From NCBI GenBank assembly GCA_020086605.1, contig JACBWW010000003.1:53682187-53746186 (forward strand): a stretch of 64,000 nt of DNA, given 5' to 3'. The notes below the pieces were generated by a model that was given only the letters and a program-made list of their open reading frames with translations, did not search any database and was not told where the DNA came from. Every line of letters starts with the position of its first letter. Position 1 is the stretch's first letter. This DNA is from Lanius collurio (lineage: Eukaryota > Chordata > Aves > Passeriformes > Laniidae). Positions 28,417 through 40,800 of this stretch are shown in pieces. A program made the translations under genes and the position numbers.

Positions 28417-28805
28417 TTAGACACATCTTACTTTCACAGATTTAAGTTGGTTCCCTACCATTTCTAAAAAGAGTTTCTGGTATAATCTATACATTGTAAA
28501 TCTGTGAAGAAACTTAATCACCTTTTTCAGACTTTGGATGGTTCGTTTTGGAAAGTGGTACATTTTCAAGTGCTTCAGTCCATACATTAAACCTTTAATG
28601 GTGTCCTGGTCACCATTCTTTATTCTCCACAGATTGAGAAGCTTCAGAACTTGCTCTGTGGGTTGACATAGTTTCATTGTGCGCTCAACATCTTCTTTTC
28701 CCACCTTCTTGCCTGGTAAGCTTGCCATCAGCATGTTGAGGTGTTCAAAGGTGAGGTTCAGGTGGCCAACATGCTTGAAGACGCTGTTTTCGCAAAGATC
28801 GATAT
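28417..28805 (-). CDS. TNFRSF11B: TNFRSF11B coding exon 5 and stop (residues 274-402)
   Basis: The last coding exon is 389 nt including the TAA at 28419-28417; the acceptor is TTTCCATAG. It encodes DIDLCENSV, GHLNLTFEHL (Asn290 sequon kept; human 289), SLPGKKVG, LLNLWRIKNGDQDTIKGL and a basic stretch SLKKVIKFLHRF, ending VKVRCV. This covers the second death-domain-like region and the basic C-terminal part that in human OPG binds heparin and forms the interchain disulfide. Confidence 0.97.
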
Positions 28806-31800
28806 CTATGGAAAGCAAAAAGAGAAGAGAGGTAAGTACAGCACATTACAACTTTACTGTAGCCTGCAGAAAAGCTTCCAAAATACCAAGGTGAAGTTGC
28901 TTTCCCAATAACTTTGCTTCAAATAATTCTCTCATCTTTGCTTTTTTAGGCTTATCTATCTTGTAAAATGTTGTGTGTATGTGACAGGACTCCTACTATT
29001 TGGTTCCAGTGAATGAAAATTTAGCTCATTCTGTTCAGAAATGCCTAGGTAAGCTTTGTTAAAATAATAGTTTTGAATTTTGAAGCACTCTATGCATCTG
29101 ACATAAGCATACATACTAAATAGCAGAGGGGTGAAAAAAAAACATTTCTGCAGCATTTTTCAAATCTATTCTGAGTGGACTAAATGTCATTCAAACGTGG
29201 TGGATGTTGATGGTGGCTTACATGAAAAGAGTTGGCCTAAGTGTTGTAAAAAACCCTGATATTAACACTGCAGCACTATTTCATCTTTGAAACCTGTCTT
29301 GGTAGATTCAGCACAAACAAAGCAGTGAATCAGCATGACAAAGAGGAACCAGAAGGGAATAAGAAGGGAAAGCCTGTCTGTGTATTCCTAACTCCCATGT
29401 GCCTGCACCCTGTGGATAGATGTCCCAATTCAAAATATCAACCTCCACTTTATAGAAGACAAATTGCCCTCTCAGCTGCAGGCAACCAGCTCCCTCTAAC
29501 CTCAACTGCTCAGATGTTACAGTGGGAAACACTTTCCTCACTTGATCAAAATTCTTCATATGTTGTGCAGTCTCAAAAGGGGACCTTGGTCATGGCACAT
29601 TACATGCTCCGAAGTGGGCCACAAGTCTGGGAAGAATTCAGTCCTTGACTGATCTGGAGAAGTGGTTCCTGCTTCTCCCCAGCTTCTCTATGCTCACAGC
29701 ATGGATGTATCTCAGTCAAGCCCTGCAGGCCCTTCTCCAAGCTCAACACATCACCAGGGAGTATTTGATCCCAAACAGTTTTTAAAATGCCATTCAGAAG
29801 GTTGTTTATAATGCACGTGCTGTCACAATAAGATACCTTGGATAATCTTCTTGACCGTATCCTGTTCTTTGTTTTGCTGCTTCCATAGTTTCAAAAGCTG
29901 GAAGGTCTGTTCTTGAGGACCGTGCCTTTGTTTAATCCTTTCGATATTTTCTGTGCTAACCTTTGTCCCAGGCAAGCTGTCTGCTAGAATGTTCAGCCAG
30001 TTAGGTGTGCGATGAGTAGGAACAGCAAACCTGAACAGAGCCTCCTCACACAGGGTTACATCTGAAATGGGAAAGAGAAGATGTCACTTGTTCTGATCTC
30101 TTCCTTGCCTCAGGAAAAAAAAAAAAAAACAACCAAAACACCACCAAAAAAACCCAAGTAGCAAGAATGACAAGAAAATGTGTTTATAAAACAGATTAAG
30201 AAGTTATCTTTAAAGTGCTGTTTCTCTTTCTGCTTGTGTTCTTTCTGGTCTGAGCTACAATAATTAAAATTCTACTATGGCCATCACCATAGCAGGCAAA
30301 GAGCTAACAAGCTAGGTATTTTTATCCCTGATTTTGATAAATTAATTTTAATGATAGCTAAAGGCATGTTTTCAGAGCACTCTTCTTTAATGTGATACAC
30401 ACCTATTCCACATTTTTGAGGTGTCGTATCTGTATTTTCCTGACAGATGTTGTCACGAACCTCATTTCCTTTCAAAGCTATTTTGAAACCCAGGGCACTA
30501 CAGTTTGTGTGCTTAAGACAGGTTGCTTTGGATGAGGTTTCATTTGAGAAAAATCCTTCTGGACATCTCTCACATACAGTGTCACTCTCAGGGGTACCTG
30601 TGGAAACAGGAAAACAATGCATTCAATTATGTATAACCTCAACAGTGGGGGAAAAAAAATAAAATAATACAGAAAGCAAGGAAAACATTACTCTCTAAAC
30701 TGTCATGCTTCTGTTTTTCGTGTTTGTGATCTACTAAGGATTCACTTAGAAAAAAAAAAGACAGAAGATGCCTAAAGAGAGTTATCTTCCTGCCAATGTA
30801 ATACAGTAAATAGTACTCTTAAATATGCTTGTTACCAAGTTTAAAATCAGTGATTATTGATTAAATCAGTAATTCAGTAAAGTAATATCTTTAAAACCTC
30901 AATTACTTGAATCTGTTCAGACATTACACTATGCCTGATCTTCATTCTTCAAGTGTACAAATATTCTGTAAAGAAATTAAACGGCTAAAAAATGTGCTCT
31001 GAATTTCACTCTGCGATAACTGCCCAGAACCTTACTTGAATGGGTTACTGCAGTTCCAGATAAAAATATAACCCAACTAAATATCAACTAAAGACAACAA
31101 TTTTGAAATTCTTTTCGAGGCTTGAATTAAGTATTAAAAGCAAAGAAAGCAGAGTATCCAACGTAACAAAAATATTTAATAGACATGCATGTTTTGCTTA
31201 GTGATTTATAATGCATATTTTTACTTCAGAACTAAGTATATGATACAACAACAGAATGACAACATATGGTTCTAGCACATTTACAAGGAGGAAGAAAACT
31301 AATCCATGAAATCTGAAACTATGCAGTATAACCACCAGTGTCAGGAAAGTAACAACACCAATAACTACTGTATATTCACTCTTAATTCATCCTTATTCAT
31401 CCAACATTTAACAAGTGCCTGAAGTGTGGTATCTAACAGTGCATTAATGAACATGAAATTAAGCACATGCTTAAAATTTATTCAAAATAATTGGAAACTA
31501 TACTTGAATAAGAAAACACCTCCATCTAGTGTATTTTTAAAGTATTTACATGTGGATGTTTATTTTAATGTTATCTTTTAAGTAATCTTCTATGTATTTT
31601 GGGAAATCCTTAGAGAAAAAGAGAATGAATCTCAAGTTTTGAATCAGCTGTGAAATAAAGAATAGTGCTTTTATACAACCTGATTTAGCATTTCATCAGA
31701 CAACGAGTGAAAACAAAGGAGTTTATAATTGCCAGAGACCCTGCATGTTGCCAGCCCCCTCCCAAACCCTGTGCTTTCTGCAGCCACAGCGCTGCCCTTG

Positions 31801-34800
31801 CGCAATGTGCACCGCCTGCACTTCGGGGCTGGACAAAGCTCCAGCCGGCACCTGCACCGCGCGGGCAGCAATCAGCTGTCCTGAGACAGCTGGATTTTAG
31901 CAACTTTCCCTGCTACCGACAGGCTGCTGTTCTGTTCTGGCAGCACGGAAGTGGAAAAAAGGAGTGTTCTTGTAAATGGTGCATCGTTCTGCTCAGAGCT
32001 TCCTGCCTAATCTTTGCAGCGCAGGAGAGGAATAACCCGGGTAATCCATCAGTGTTCTCAGCGCTGAGCATAGTCACCCTCCAGCTCTGCCAGTTTCTTC
32101 GCTGTTTACCTCGCCCCTCATGTTCAGGGCACAAACTGCCGCTGTCTGCCTGCCCCTCTGCCACTCCCTCCAACTCGCCTGGAATCCCCCATTCTTCCCA
32201 GGGAAACGGCAGCCGCCACCGGGCAGACAGAGCTGCCTCGCAGCAGCGCTGCTTCCCGGTACAGTGCTGCTATAAATCCTGCCTCGCACAGGGCCGGCCG
32301 TGGCAGAAAGGAATAAAGCCTTAATCTACCCTCACAAAAGGGAATTACAAAAGCAAGGTGATATCCCAGTGTAATCGCGGGCAACTGGCACCGGGGAAAC
32401 AGATTTCTAATGCCTTAAGCTTTAAATGAGGCACTGGACCACACCATCTCCCTGTGTGGGAGTGGAATCATATTTTTCTACTCTTAGGTTTTATTCATCT
32501 GAATTTGCATCATTACAAAGTTCAAGGCTATCATATGGCAGAAGGCAGCAACACAGTGCAGTACATGCTTATTAAATTCTTAATTGCTGCCTCACCTCAA
32601 AACCTGGCTATTGACATAGGGGGATGCAACTATTTTTACAATGCTTTCATTCCTTGTTTGAGGTCTGCTTGGGTTTAGCTGGTTCAATCTGATGGTCTTT
32701 TGGTAAACAACGTTTCAAGATATTACAAAATTCAACATTTTATCTTCTTTAAAAGTGTGCTTCATTCTGAGCTGAGGGATTGAAATTTGTCTGCCATGCT
32801 TCCTTGTGCTCACAGGGATGCAGCAGGCTGGTTGCTCAGACAACTTATACTTTGTTCACCTCCCAAACAGTCTTTCTGAGAACTTTGTTTCTGGCCCCTT
32901 TTGAACTTGCTGCTGAGATACAGTGGAACCTCATTAACCCAAGTCCCTGGGTATAATAGTTTAGGCTAATGAAGGTTTACAAATGGAAATGTGGTAGCTG
33001 CCAGTGGAAATGCTTAACAGTGGAAGGGCATCAGGGTAATGCTTCATCAACCAATTACTCAAGGACTAGTGAGCAGCTACAGCAGTGACATTTCTCCTTT
33101 CATCAAGGTTGCTCTCCAGTGAGAGGTTCATAACCCAGAAAAGGGCTCCCAGCCTGTCATTCAGCTCAGCTCTAAAATGTACAGGCCAGCCCTAGTGTTT
33201 CTCACTGCAGGTAGGTCATTCCTAGGGAAATCATTCAGTAGGCTGGAGACTGGTTGCCTGTGGGTATCTGAGAGACTGATTTTCTGCATTTCCTTCCTCA
33301 GTGCTCTTTTCCAGACAGTGATCAAGCTCTGGTACAATGACAGTGTACAATTCTTTCAGGCTGTGTTAAATACTGGAGCTAAACTGGGCCACGACATTTG
33401 CCAAACAATAAATAATGTATTTTGTTTTGAGGGAAGAACATATTATTGGTTTAACAATTTATGTTGTCTTAAATGAAGAATACACTCCACTGATAAGTGC
33501 TGCTTTGCTCTATCCCTATCAGACATTCAGCACCATGCCAGCCTGCTTGACAAAGAAATGGTTGTTTGCTTGATAATAGTAGCAGTTTCCCTAAGAATTC
33601 CACTTAGGATGCTGATAATTAATTATTACCACATATTTCAGTGATGCTAGAGCTATATTAATGTTGTTATAATTATACACTTGGTGTCAAACATGGAGTG
33701 CTCCTGGTGTTTGTCAAGATATACACTAGCTTGAAACAGCAGATTTCAAAATGAAGAACATTATTATTTATCACACACACAAATACTACATTCCAAATAC
33801 TACATTCCAGATAACATTCCTTTAAAAGACACAATCCATCATGTTTCTCATTAGAGTGCAATTTGCTACATTTGCTACTGCCATTAAGTTATATATTACA
33901 GCAGGAGCAGGGTATTCCACTGAGAAACCTTCACTTGGCTACAGTCCAATGATGCAGCCTAGAACAGGTTCAATTGGCTTTACAATTTACTGTTCTGCAA
34001 TTTCATCTGGACAAGCCTCTTTCCTGATCTTGTAACTGCCATGAATGGTGGGCGTGCGGCAGGGCTCTAATTCAGTCTGTGCATATGGAGGAGCGGCACC
34101 CACCTGCCTGTGCAACACCGAACCCGGGCGGACACTCCGTGTGCCTCAAGCAGAACTCGAGCTCCAGGTACCTGCCCGAGACGCACTCGCAGACGCGGTT
34201 GTGCGTGCTGGAGCACTCCTGCCTGACGAACTGCAGCTCCTTGCACACGGTGCTGCAGTACTGGCACTCCTCGTTGCTGTTCCACTCGTCGGCGAAGTAC
34301 TGAGCGGGGCACGGGGCGCACTGCGTCGGGCGGCTGGCGCTGCAGTGCTGCTTCACGTAGCTCCCAGGAGGACACTGGTCACACAGCAGCTGGAGAGATG
34401 TCCCTGGGTCATAATGGAGGTACTTGGGGGGAGAGTCATCCTGGACGGTCCACTTAACAGAAATGTCCAAGAGCTAGCGACAGGAAAATAAAACATCACT
34501 TCCTTTTAGTTCCGGGGAGCACCATGATCGAAAAGAAACACGCACTTTAATGAGTTTATGAGCCTACTCATGTCACTATCCTCAAACAAATATTTGCATT
34601 AGAAATTGCCAAGATATTGGCCAGCTTCCAGACTCTCCCATGTCTATCTTAGGATGGGAAAGTTTTAGGATTTTATCTAGCAAATCTTCCCAACCTAAGT
34701 GATTCCTTGTTCTTCCAGAGATGTAGATTCTATTCTTCTCCAATTTACACCCTTTTAATATCACTGGGCAATGACCTTTTACTGCCTGGCACCAGAGAAT

Positions 34801-37800
34801 TTATCTGATGCACAGTCAGTGTGGGGATTATGCACTGCTGTGTTCTTGAGTACTTCAGATGCAAAAGAAATTGTGCCTGAGCATATGAATCTGACCAGTG
34901 TACTGCACCATCACCCCACCTTTAAAAGTGAATCCTCACACTATTTTGCTTACAGTATTTTTTACCAGGAATTAATGGCTAGAACAATAGAGGTTACTTT
35001 TCAATGTTTTCCACTTAATTTTGCACTGATATGCAGCAGCTCTTGGGTTGCAATGTGGCAGCTACATCAAAGGGGAAGACACAGCTTGAGACAGAGGTAA
35101 AGAATGATGCAAGTTATGAAGGGCCCATTAAGTACTTAATTGCATGAGCTGGAAGAGACCAGGCCAATGCTTTCATTCCCTACTTAAATCCACAAGCTCA
35201 CAGCTGTTGTGAGAAGCTGGTTCTGTACTGGCATATGCAATGACAGCTACAGTCCTCCTGCTTCCTACAACAGTCTGCTCTGCTGGTGTGATTTGGGACC
35301 CAGTGATCTGAGACACCCTGCCCTGCTGCAGAGATAACCTCCATATCACTTTGTTTCGGTCTCATAATCGAAAATTTGGTTCTGTGATTCCACCAGTCTA
35401 CCACAAAAAATAACTCTCGAGAACCACCCCCATCCCCACAGGGTCTTCCAACAGCTCCCTGTCCTCACTGATAACCCAGCTCAGTCCCAGCACTGCATGC
35501 ACGGCTGCATGTGCCTCTTCTCTTCCAAAACTTGTACATTTTATAAAGATGAAGTAAACTGGCGCTGACTTAAGAGGTTTTTCTTTGTATCCAATCAAAT
35601 TATAGATCTAACTGACTTATCTTTGTTGCTACTTTAATCCCCTCAGCTAATACAGAGTTGCCAATTCAATTTCAAAAATGTATTTTCAAAATGTTCCCAA
35701 AGTATAAGTGGAATTAACATTTTTTTCTTAACTCTGTATTTTCTTGAGATGCTTCATTTAAGGGCCTCACTTCTGCCACATCATGGCACTTCTAAAGCCA
35801 TAGTATTATTAGGTTTGGAAAGGACAATTTAAAATTTCATCTGCATTAACACAAGTCACAGTAAAAAACTCAGGTGCTTAACTTAGGAACTCTTATTGCT
35901 TAAGCAAATACTCTTGAATGCATTCTCCTGTTGCCTGTCTATGAATCCACTTTTCATACAGTTATACTTAGGCTGAGGAATGAAATGCAGATAGAATGGA
36001 TATTCCCTACAGCCTCTTCTAGCTACCCTTGACTAAGTCTGATAACTTATCCAATCTGTGATTTCTAGAGGTGGAGATCTCACTTTTATTGTGGTCTCAA
36101 TGTACAATACCTTTCATTGTGAGAAATTCCTTATTAGTCTTTGAAGTTTGGTGAGCAACTCCATTTTCCTTAAATGACAGGATCTGGTTCATGTGATCTA
36201 TTTAACAAAGAGGGCGCAGCACATTTTTTAATAGTGAGTGGCTTTACATTGAGGAAAAATGCTCCCACCCTTGGTAAATCTACAGCTATGACTAGTAATA
36301 AGGAAGTACTGGTAATCTCATTAATTGTTGATCTGAAAAGTAAATTTTTCTTCCATGGTTTTAATTCAGTAATAGATAATACAATTACTAGCATCCCAGA
36401 GTCCAAGACTTGCATGGACACATGCATTCCCCTCACAGAACATATCTGACTACAATGTGTGGCACAGGCACTACAAGGACAAGACTCAACCCACACTTCA
36501 TGCAGGTGTCTGTGGAAACCCAAGAAAATTCCCAACAGAGGTAGAAGTGTGACACTGTGAAAATTATTAGGGACAGCAGCCAGTCATATGGCAGCATGTC
36601 CTCATGCAGAAACACCAGTATTCCTGCTCTGCAGTGCACAGCTCCTAACAAACCCAAAGGTGTCACTGCAGTAGAATCTGCTTGTCTGGGTTGTGCCTCT
36701 GCCCTTGGTGACACATTTTCACATGACAAACAGGTAGGTGAATCATTTCATGACTGTTAATTCTACTCTGTAACATGTAGGAGCAAGAACAACAAGATTT
36801 TATCTATTTTCCTTACTCAGCTATTTACATTTGAAACTAAGTATGAGGCACGTATGAGTTTTGCTGCAGGGGATAATTCAGAATTAAAATTAATTAGAAT
36901 TCAACAATCAGGGTAGGAAAGCATAGGGGTTTGTGGGGGAAAATGGAGGCATTTGCTTCCTAAAGAACCTACAACTGTGGAAACAAGCCAATAAAAATTG
37001 AAAATATTTCAGCACAATTTGAAAGGAATTGATTTAAAAAAATGAGCAAAACAATACTTGAACAATATATATGTGAGACATGTAGAGTTTTGTCTTTGGA
37101 AAAACCAATAAATATGAACTAATAAAGACAACCAGAATGTTATTAATCTAAACGAGCATAAGCAAACCCAATAGTAATAGGATTAAAAAATCAGCATCAC
37201 TAAAATCAGTCTTCCCATTTGATTTTTTTTTGTGTTTTTAAAACCAAAACACATCACACTTGTTTTCCCTTTTTTTCCCAAAAACACACATTATGTAGCT
37301 ACAGTAATATGTTGATCAGTGGCTGATCATGTTGTTATAATTATTGATCAATTATTGTTGTTATAATTATGTTGATCAGTGGCTGAACATGTAGGCCGGA
37401 TCCAACTATTTTATTTAGCAAAAAATTACAACAAAAAGATTCTTCAAGCAAACTAAAGATATAAATGCAATCAATATCTCAGGATTTTACCGAAGCATTT
37501 TATACATAATTTTTGACATAGAGCTATGTAAGATGACAGGCCCCTCTCCCAGCAGGAAGCCCCTGTTAAGAAACTGCACAATCTCCAGATGTGGGGCCTG
37601 ACAAGCCCTTGCCCTGGCAGGAAGGCCTGGAGATAAGGAGGTCACACAATCCCCCTGCAAGCCCCTCTTTGGGAAAGCCAGAGTGTGTGGTTACTGTGAG
37701 AGAAGACAGACCCATGATCCTCTAGGAAACTATATGTAAAATCCCTTAGTACCTATTGGCTTTTCACCCTTTCACACCCACCTCTGTGCCCCCATAAAAG

Positions 37801-40800
37801 AGACCCCTCTACCCCAAGTCGGCAGAGGATCCGTCTCTGGTCACCCCTTCGCAGAAGATGGAAGAATAAAACTGCTTCTGCGGAACCACCAGCAGGACCT
37901 CTCCTCTCTCTATCTGGGCCTGGCCAGGGGGGTTTGCCTTGCAGAGCAGAGCTGAAATCACTTCCTGAATCACTAAGAGCTGATGGCTGCTGAGCCAGGC
38001 ACCTCTGCAGGCACCCCCGGCCGAGGGCTGAGAGAAGCCAGGACCCCTTGGGAGACGGTTCCTCACGGGATCACCTCTCTGGGTCGGCCACGGCTTCCTG
38101 AGTCTGAGCCCCAGACCCCAACCAGCACTGGCCAGGCATCCCCCAGCCTTACTTTAGAGCTAGCTTATCATTGCTGCCACGGTTTGACTGCTGTGAGCCT
38201 ACTAGCACAGCGAGCTGTGTAACGCACTGCCACAGGACATTGTGAACAGTTGAGTTCACGATGTCACCTGACATAGCAATAGATGAAAATAATAAAGGAC
38301 TATTAAACACAAACGTCACCTTTTAATCAAGAAATCCCAAACAAAAAATTGCTTGAATCTGAAGCCTGTTTTGGAAAAATAGTGATATTTTTCTGTCTTT
38401 TTCTTCCATCTCTATTATGCATCAGGTATCGATCACTGCCACAGACAGCCCATTTTAGGGCTTTTGTTTCAGGATTTTTTTTAGACCAAATACAGCCATT
38501 ACTATGTTGCTAAGTACATTTCTAAACCTCAATCCCCAATATCACACTTTGTAAGACTACTGTAAGTTACTTGATAACACTTAAAAAAAAAAAGATCTGC
38601 AAAATTGTCTTCTATGCAGTCTGAAAACATGTAGCACACTGGAGTATTCTGAATATTGATATGCAACCTGCAAATCAGAAGTTAGCTTTAAACCTACATC
38701 AAATGCCAAAGTAAAGGCAATCTATTTTTCAGATGTTTTGCAAAAAATCAGTAGTAATGGTGAAGATAATGAAATATAATTTTCACTAGTTTTACTGCAG
38801 CAACTTGACACAAACAGAATGAAAAGACTCTTTTCATCCTCCAGTTCACAGAATAAGCTGGAGGGGAACATCACTAAATTGTCCTTTCTCCTGGCCTAAC
38901 ACACACTGGGTTTGTGCTTACATTAGGAATTTGCATCACCTGTTACAGCAGATTTGCAGAGCAAAACAGATGGTGCCCAGCACCTGACATCCACATTATG
39001 TATTATTCTGAGGGGATATTTTGGACTAACTTCAATCTGCTCTCATGGACAAGCATGCATTAGTGGTTACAGTGCATCTGGTGTGTCTCTGGGGTCCATC
39101 TCTGGATTTACTTTCATCAGTCCAGTTTACTTTGGTAAATCCGCTTTGTGCACTCCAGGGCTGCTCTGATATGGAAACTTAAATACAGTAAATAAAGATG
39201 ATCAGGAGAGGCCCATCGAAAGGATGTTCCCAAGACAAATTAAAATGGTATTTAAATGAATTTTATGTCACTCCTGACATTTCCTCTCCTAAACTATGCT
39301 ATGACCAACTTAATAGCAGATTCTTAGCTACATAAAACCTCTCATTGATCTGAATGACCATATTTAAAGGTGGTCTACATACTAAGCACCTGAATCTCTT
39401 GTGTAAGAAACAGCATTATTTGAGCATAAGAAAATGCCGTAATCAGAACTTACTAGTTCTGAACAGTGGTCTCCTCAAAAGCTTCATAGAAAGCAAGGTT
39501 TCTTCCATAATCATGCTGGCACTGGCCTGTTTTGCTCTTGCTGGAAAAGGTGTTGTGCTAGTTTGGAAGAAGGAAGAAACTACAAGTCTGGCTTCAGCCT
39601 ACAGGAATCAGAAGCAGGGACAATGAAGATGTTCATCCTATAACCCCTAAGAAACCAAAGCTGGCATCCACCAGTGCTACACATGGCCAAATTAATGGAT
39701 TTGTCATTCAAAAGGTTTTGTAAAGTTCTGTTCATACTTGTTTAGGAAAGATTAATTCACTGGGAAGCAGTACAGAGAAAGTTTAGAAGTAAATTGAGAG
39801 CTTTGTCTTGGAGAGGATCTGGACTCGTTGAATAGCTTGGCAAGTCCCAAGAGAAGCTATGGATTCAGTACAGATAGACAGTGATCTCAGAGAGAAAAAC
39901 TTTCTCCGTTAAAGGGTAATGCTGGCAAATGGAAAGGGGATTCTCTCACCAGAGGAACATTGGGAACAGCCTTTCACTGAGAAGCAGGTGTAAGAAACCT
40001 GTGTATCTTAAATATAGCTCTCAATGCCTTTCTGAAAGAAGAGATGACATTTGGTTTCCTGGAAGAGATGGTAAATGAACTAAAAAGATCCAGGCAGCTT
40101 CTTTCAGTTTTAAACCCTCAACCAATCCTTTATATCCCAACACTGAGGGAAGCCAATAATGCTTAGTAGCTTTTTCATCTCAACTAATTAATTTTTAGTC
40201 AGATACATTTTTTTCTAGGGGTAGTGAAATGCAAGGCTCAATTTAAAAAAAAACCTCCCAAATGTTTTTGTTCTATGAACATGAAATGCTATCAGTAATA
40301 AAACTGTTACAGCAAAAGAAAACCAGAACAAAACCTAATATCACTAACTACATCTAACAACCTTTTGTGTGAAATGGAGTTCTAGTGTCATGGGCTCAGT
40401 TCAGAAAGGACTGAAGAACTCAATCTTCATCCATCTCCCAAGAGAAAATCTTGGGCACCTCTCAGGATGCCTGTCTCAGTGAGAGGAATTGGAATGAACT
40501 GTAAATATTGGAATGTAAGTCTAGTGTAAGTCAGTGTGATGCAAGTAAATACTGAGAACTTATTCAGGATGAATTACCCAAGGATAGACAGCAGTTCTTT
40601 CATCATGTCACTCAGCACATTAGGCCTGAAGCTGTATTTCTCCATACCATCCTTATGTCAGCATACACAATGCTAACATAAAAAGCCTGTGCAGTCCATT
40701 TATTTGAGTCCTTAGAAGATGCTTTTGAAAGAGAAATAATATGATTGTAAAATTTCATTTCAGATACTGGGCATAAAAAAAATACATGCCCTTTTCTTTC

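Noticed and set aside
37809..38222. Open frames within the intron-1 LTR
   Set aside because: They match the same region of the second LTR copy and are non-coding LTR sequence rather than a gene.
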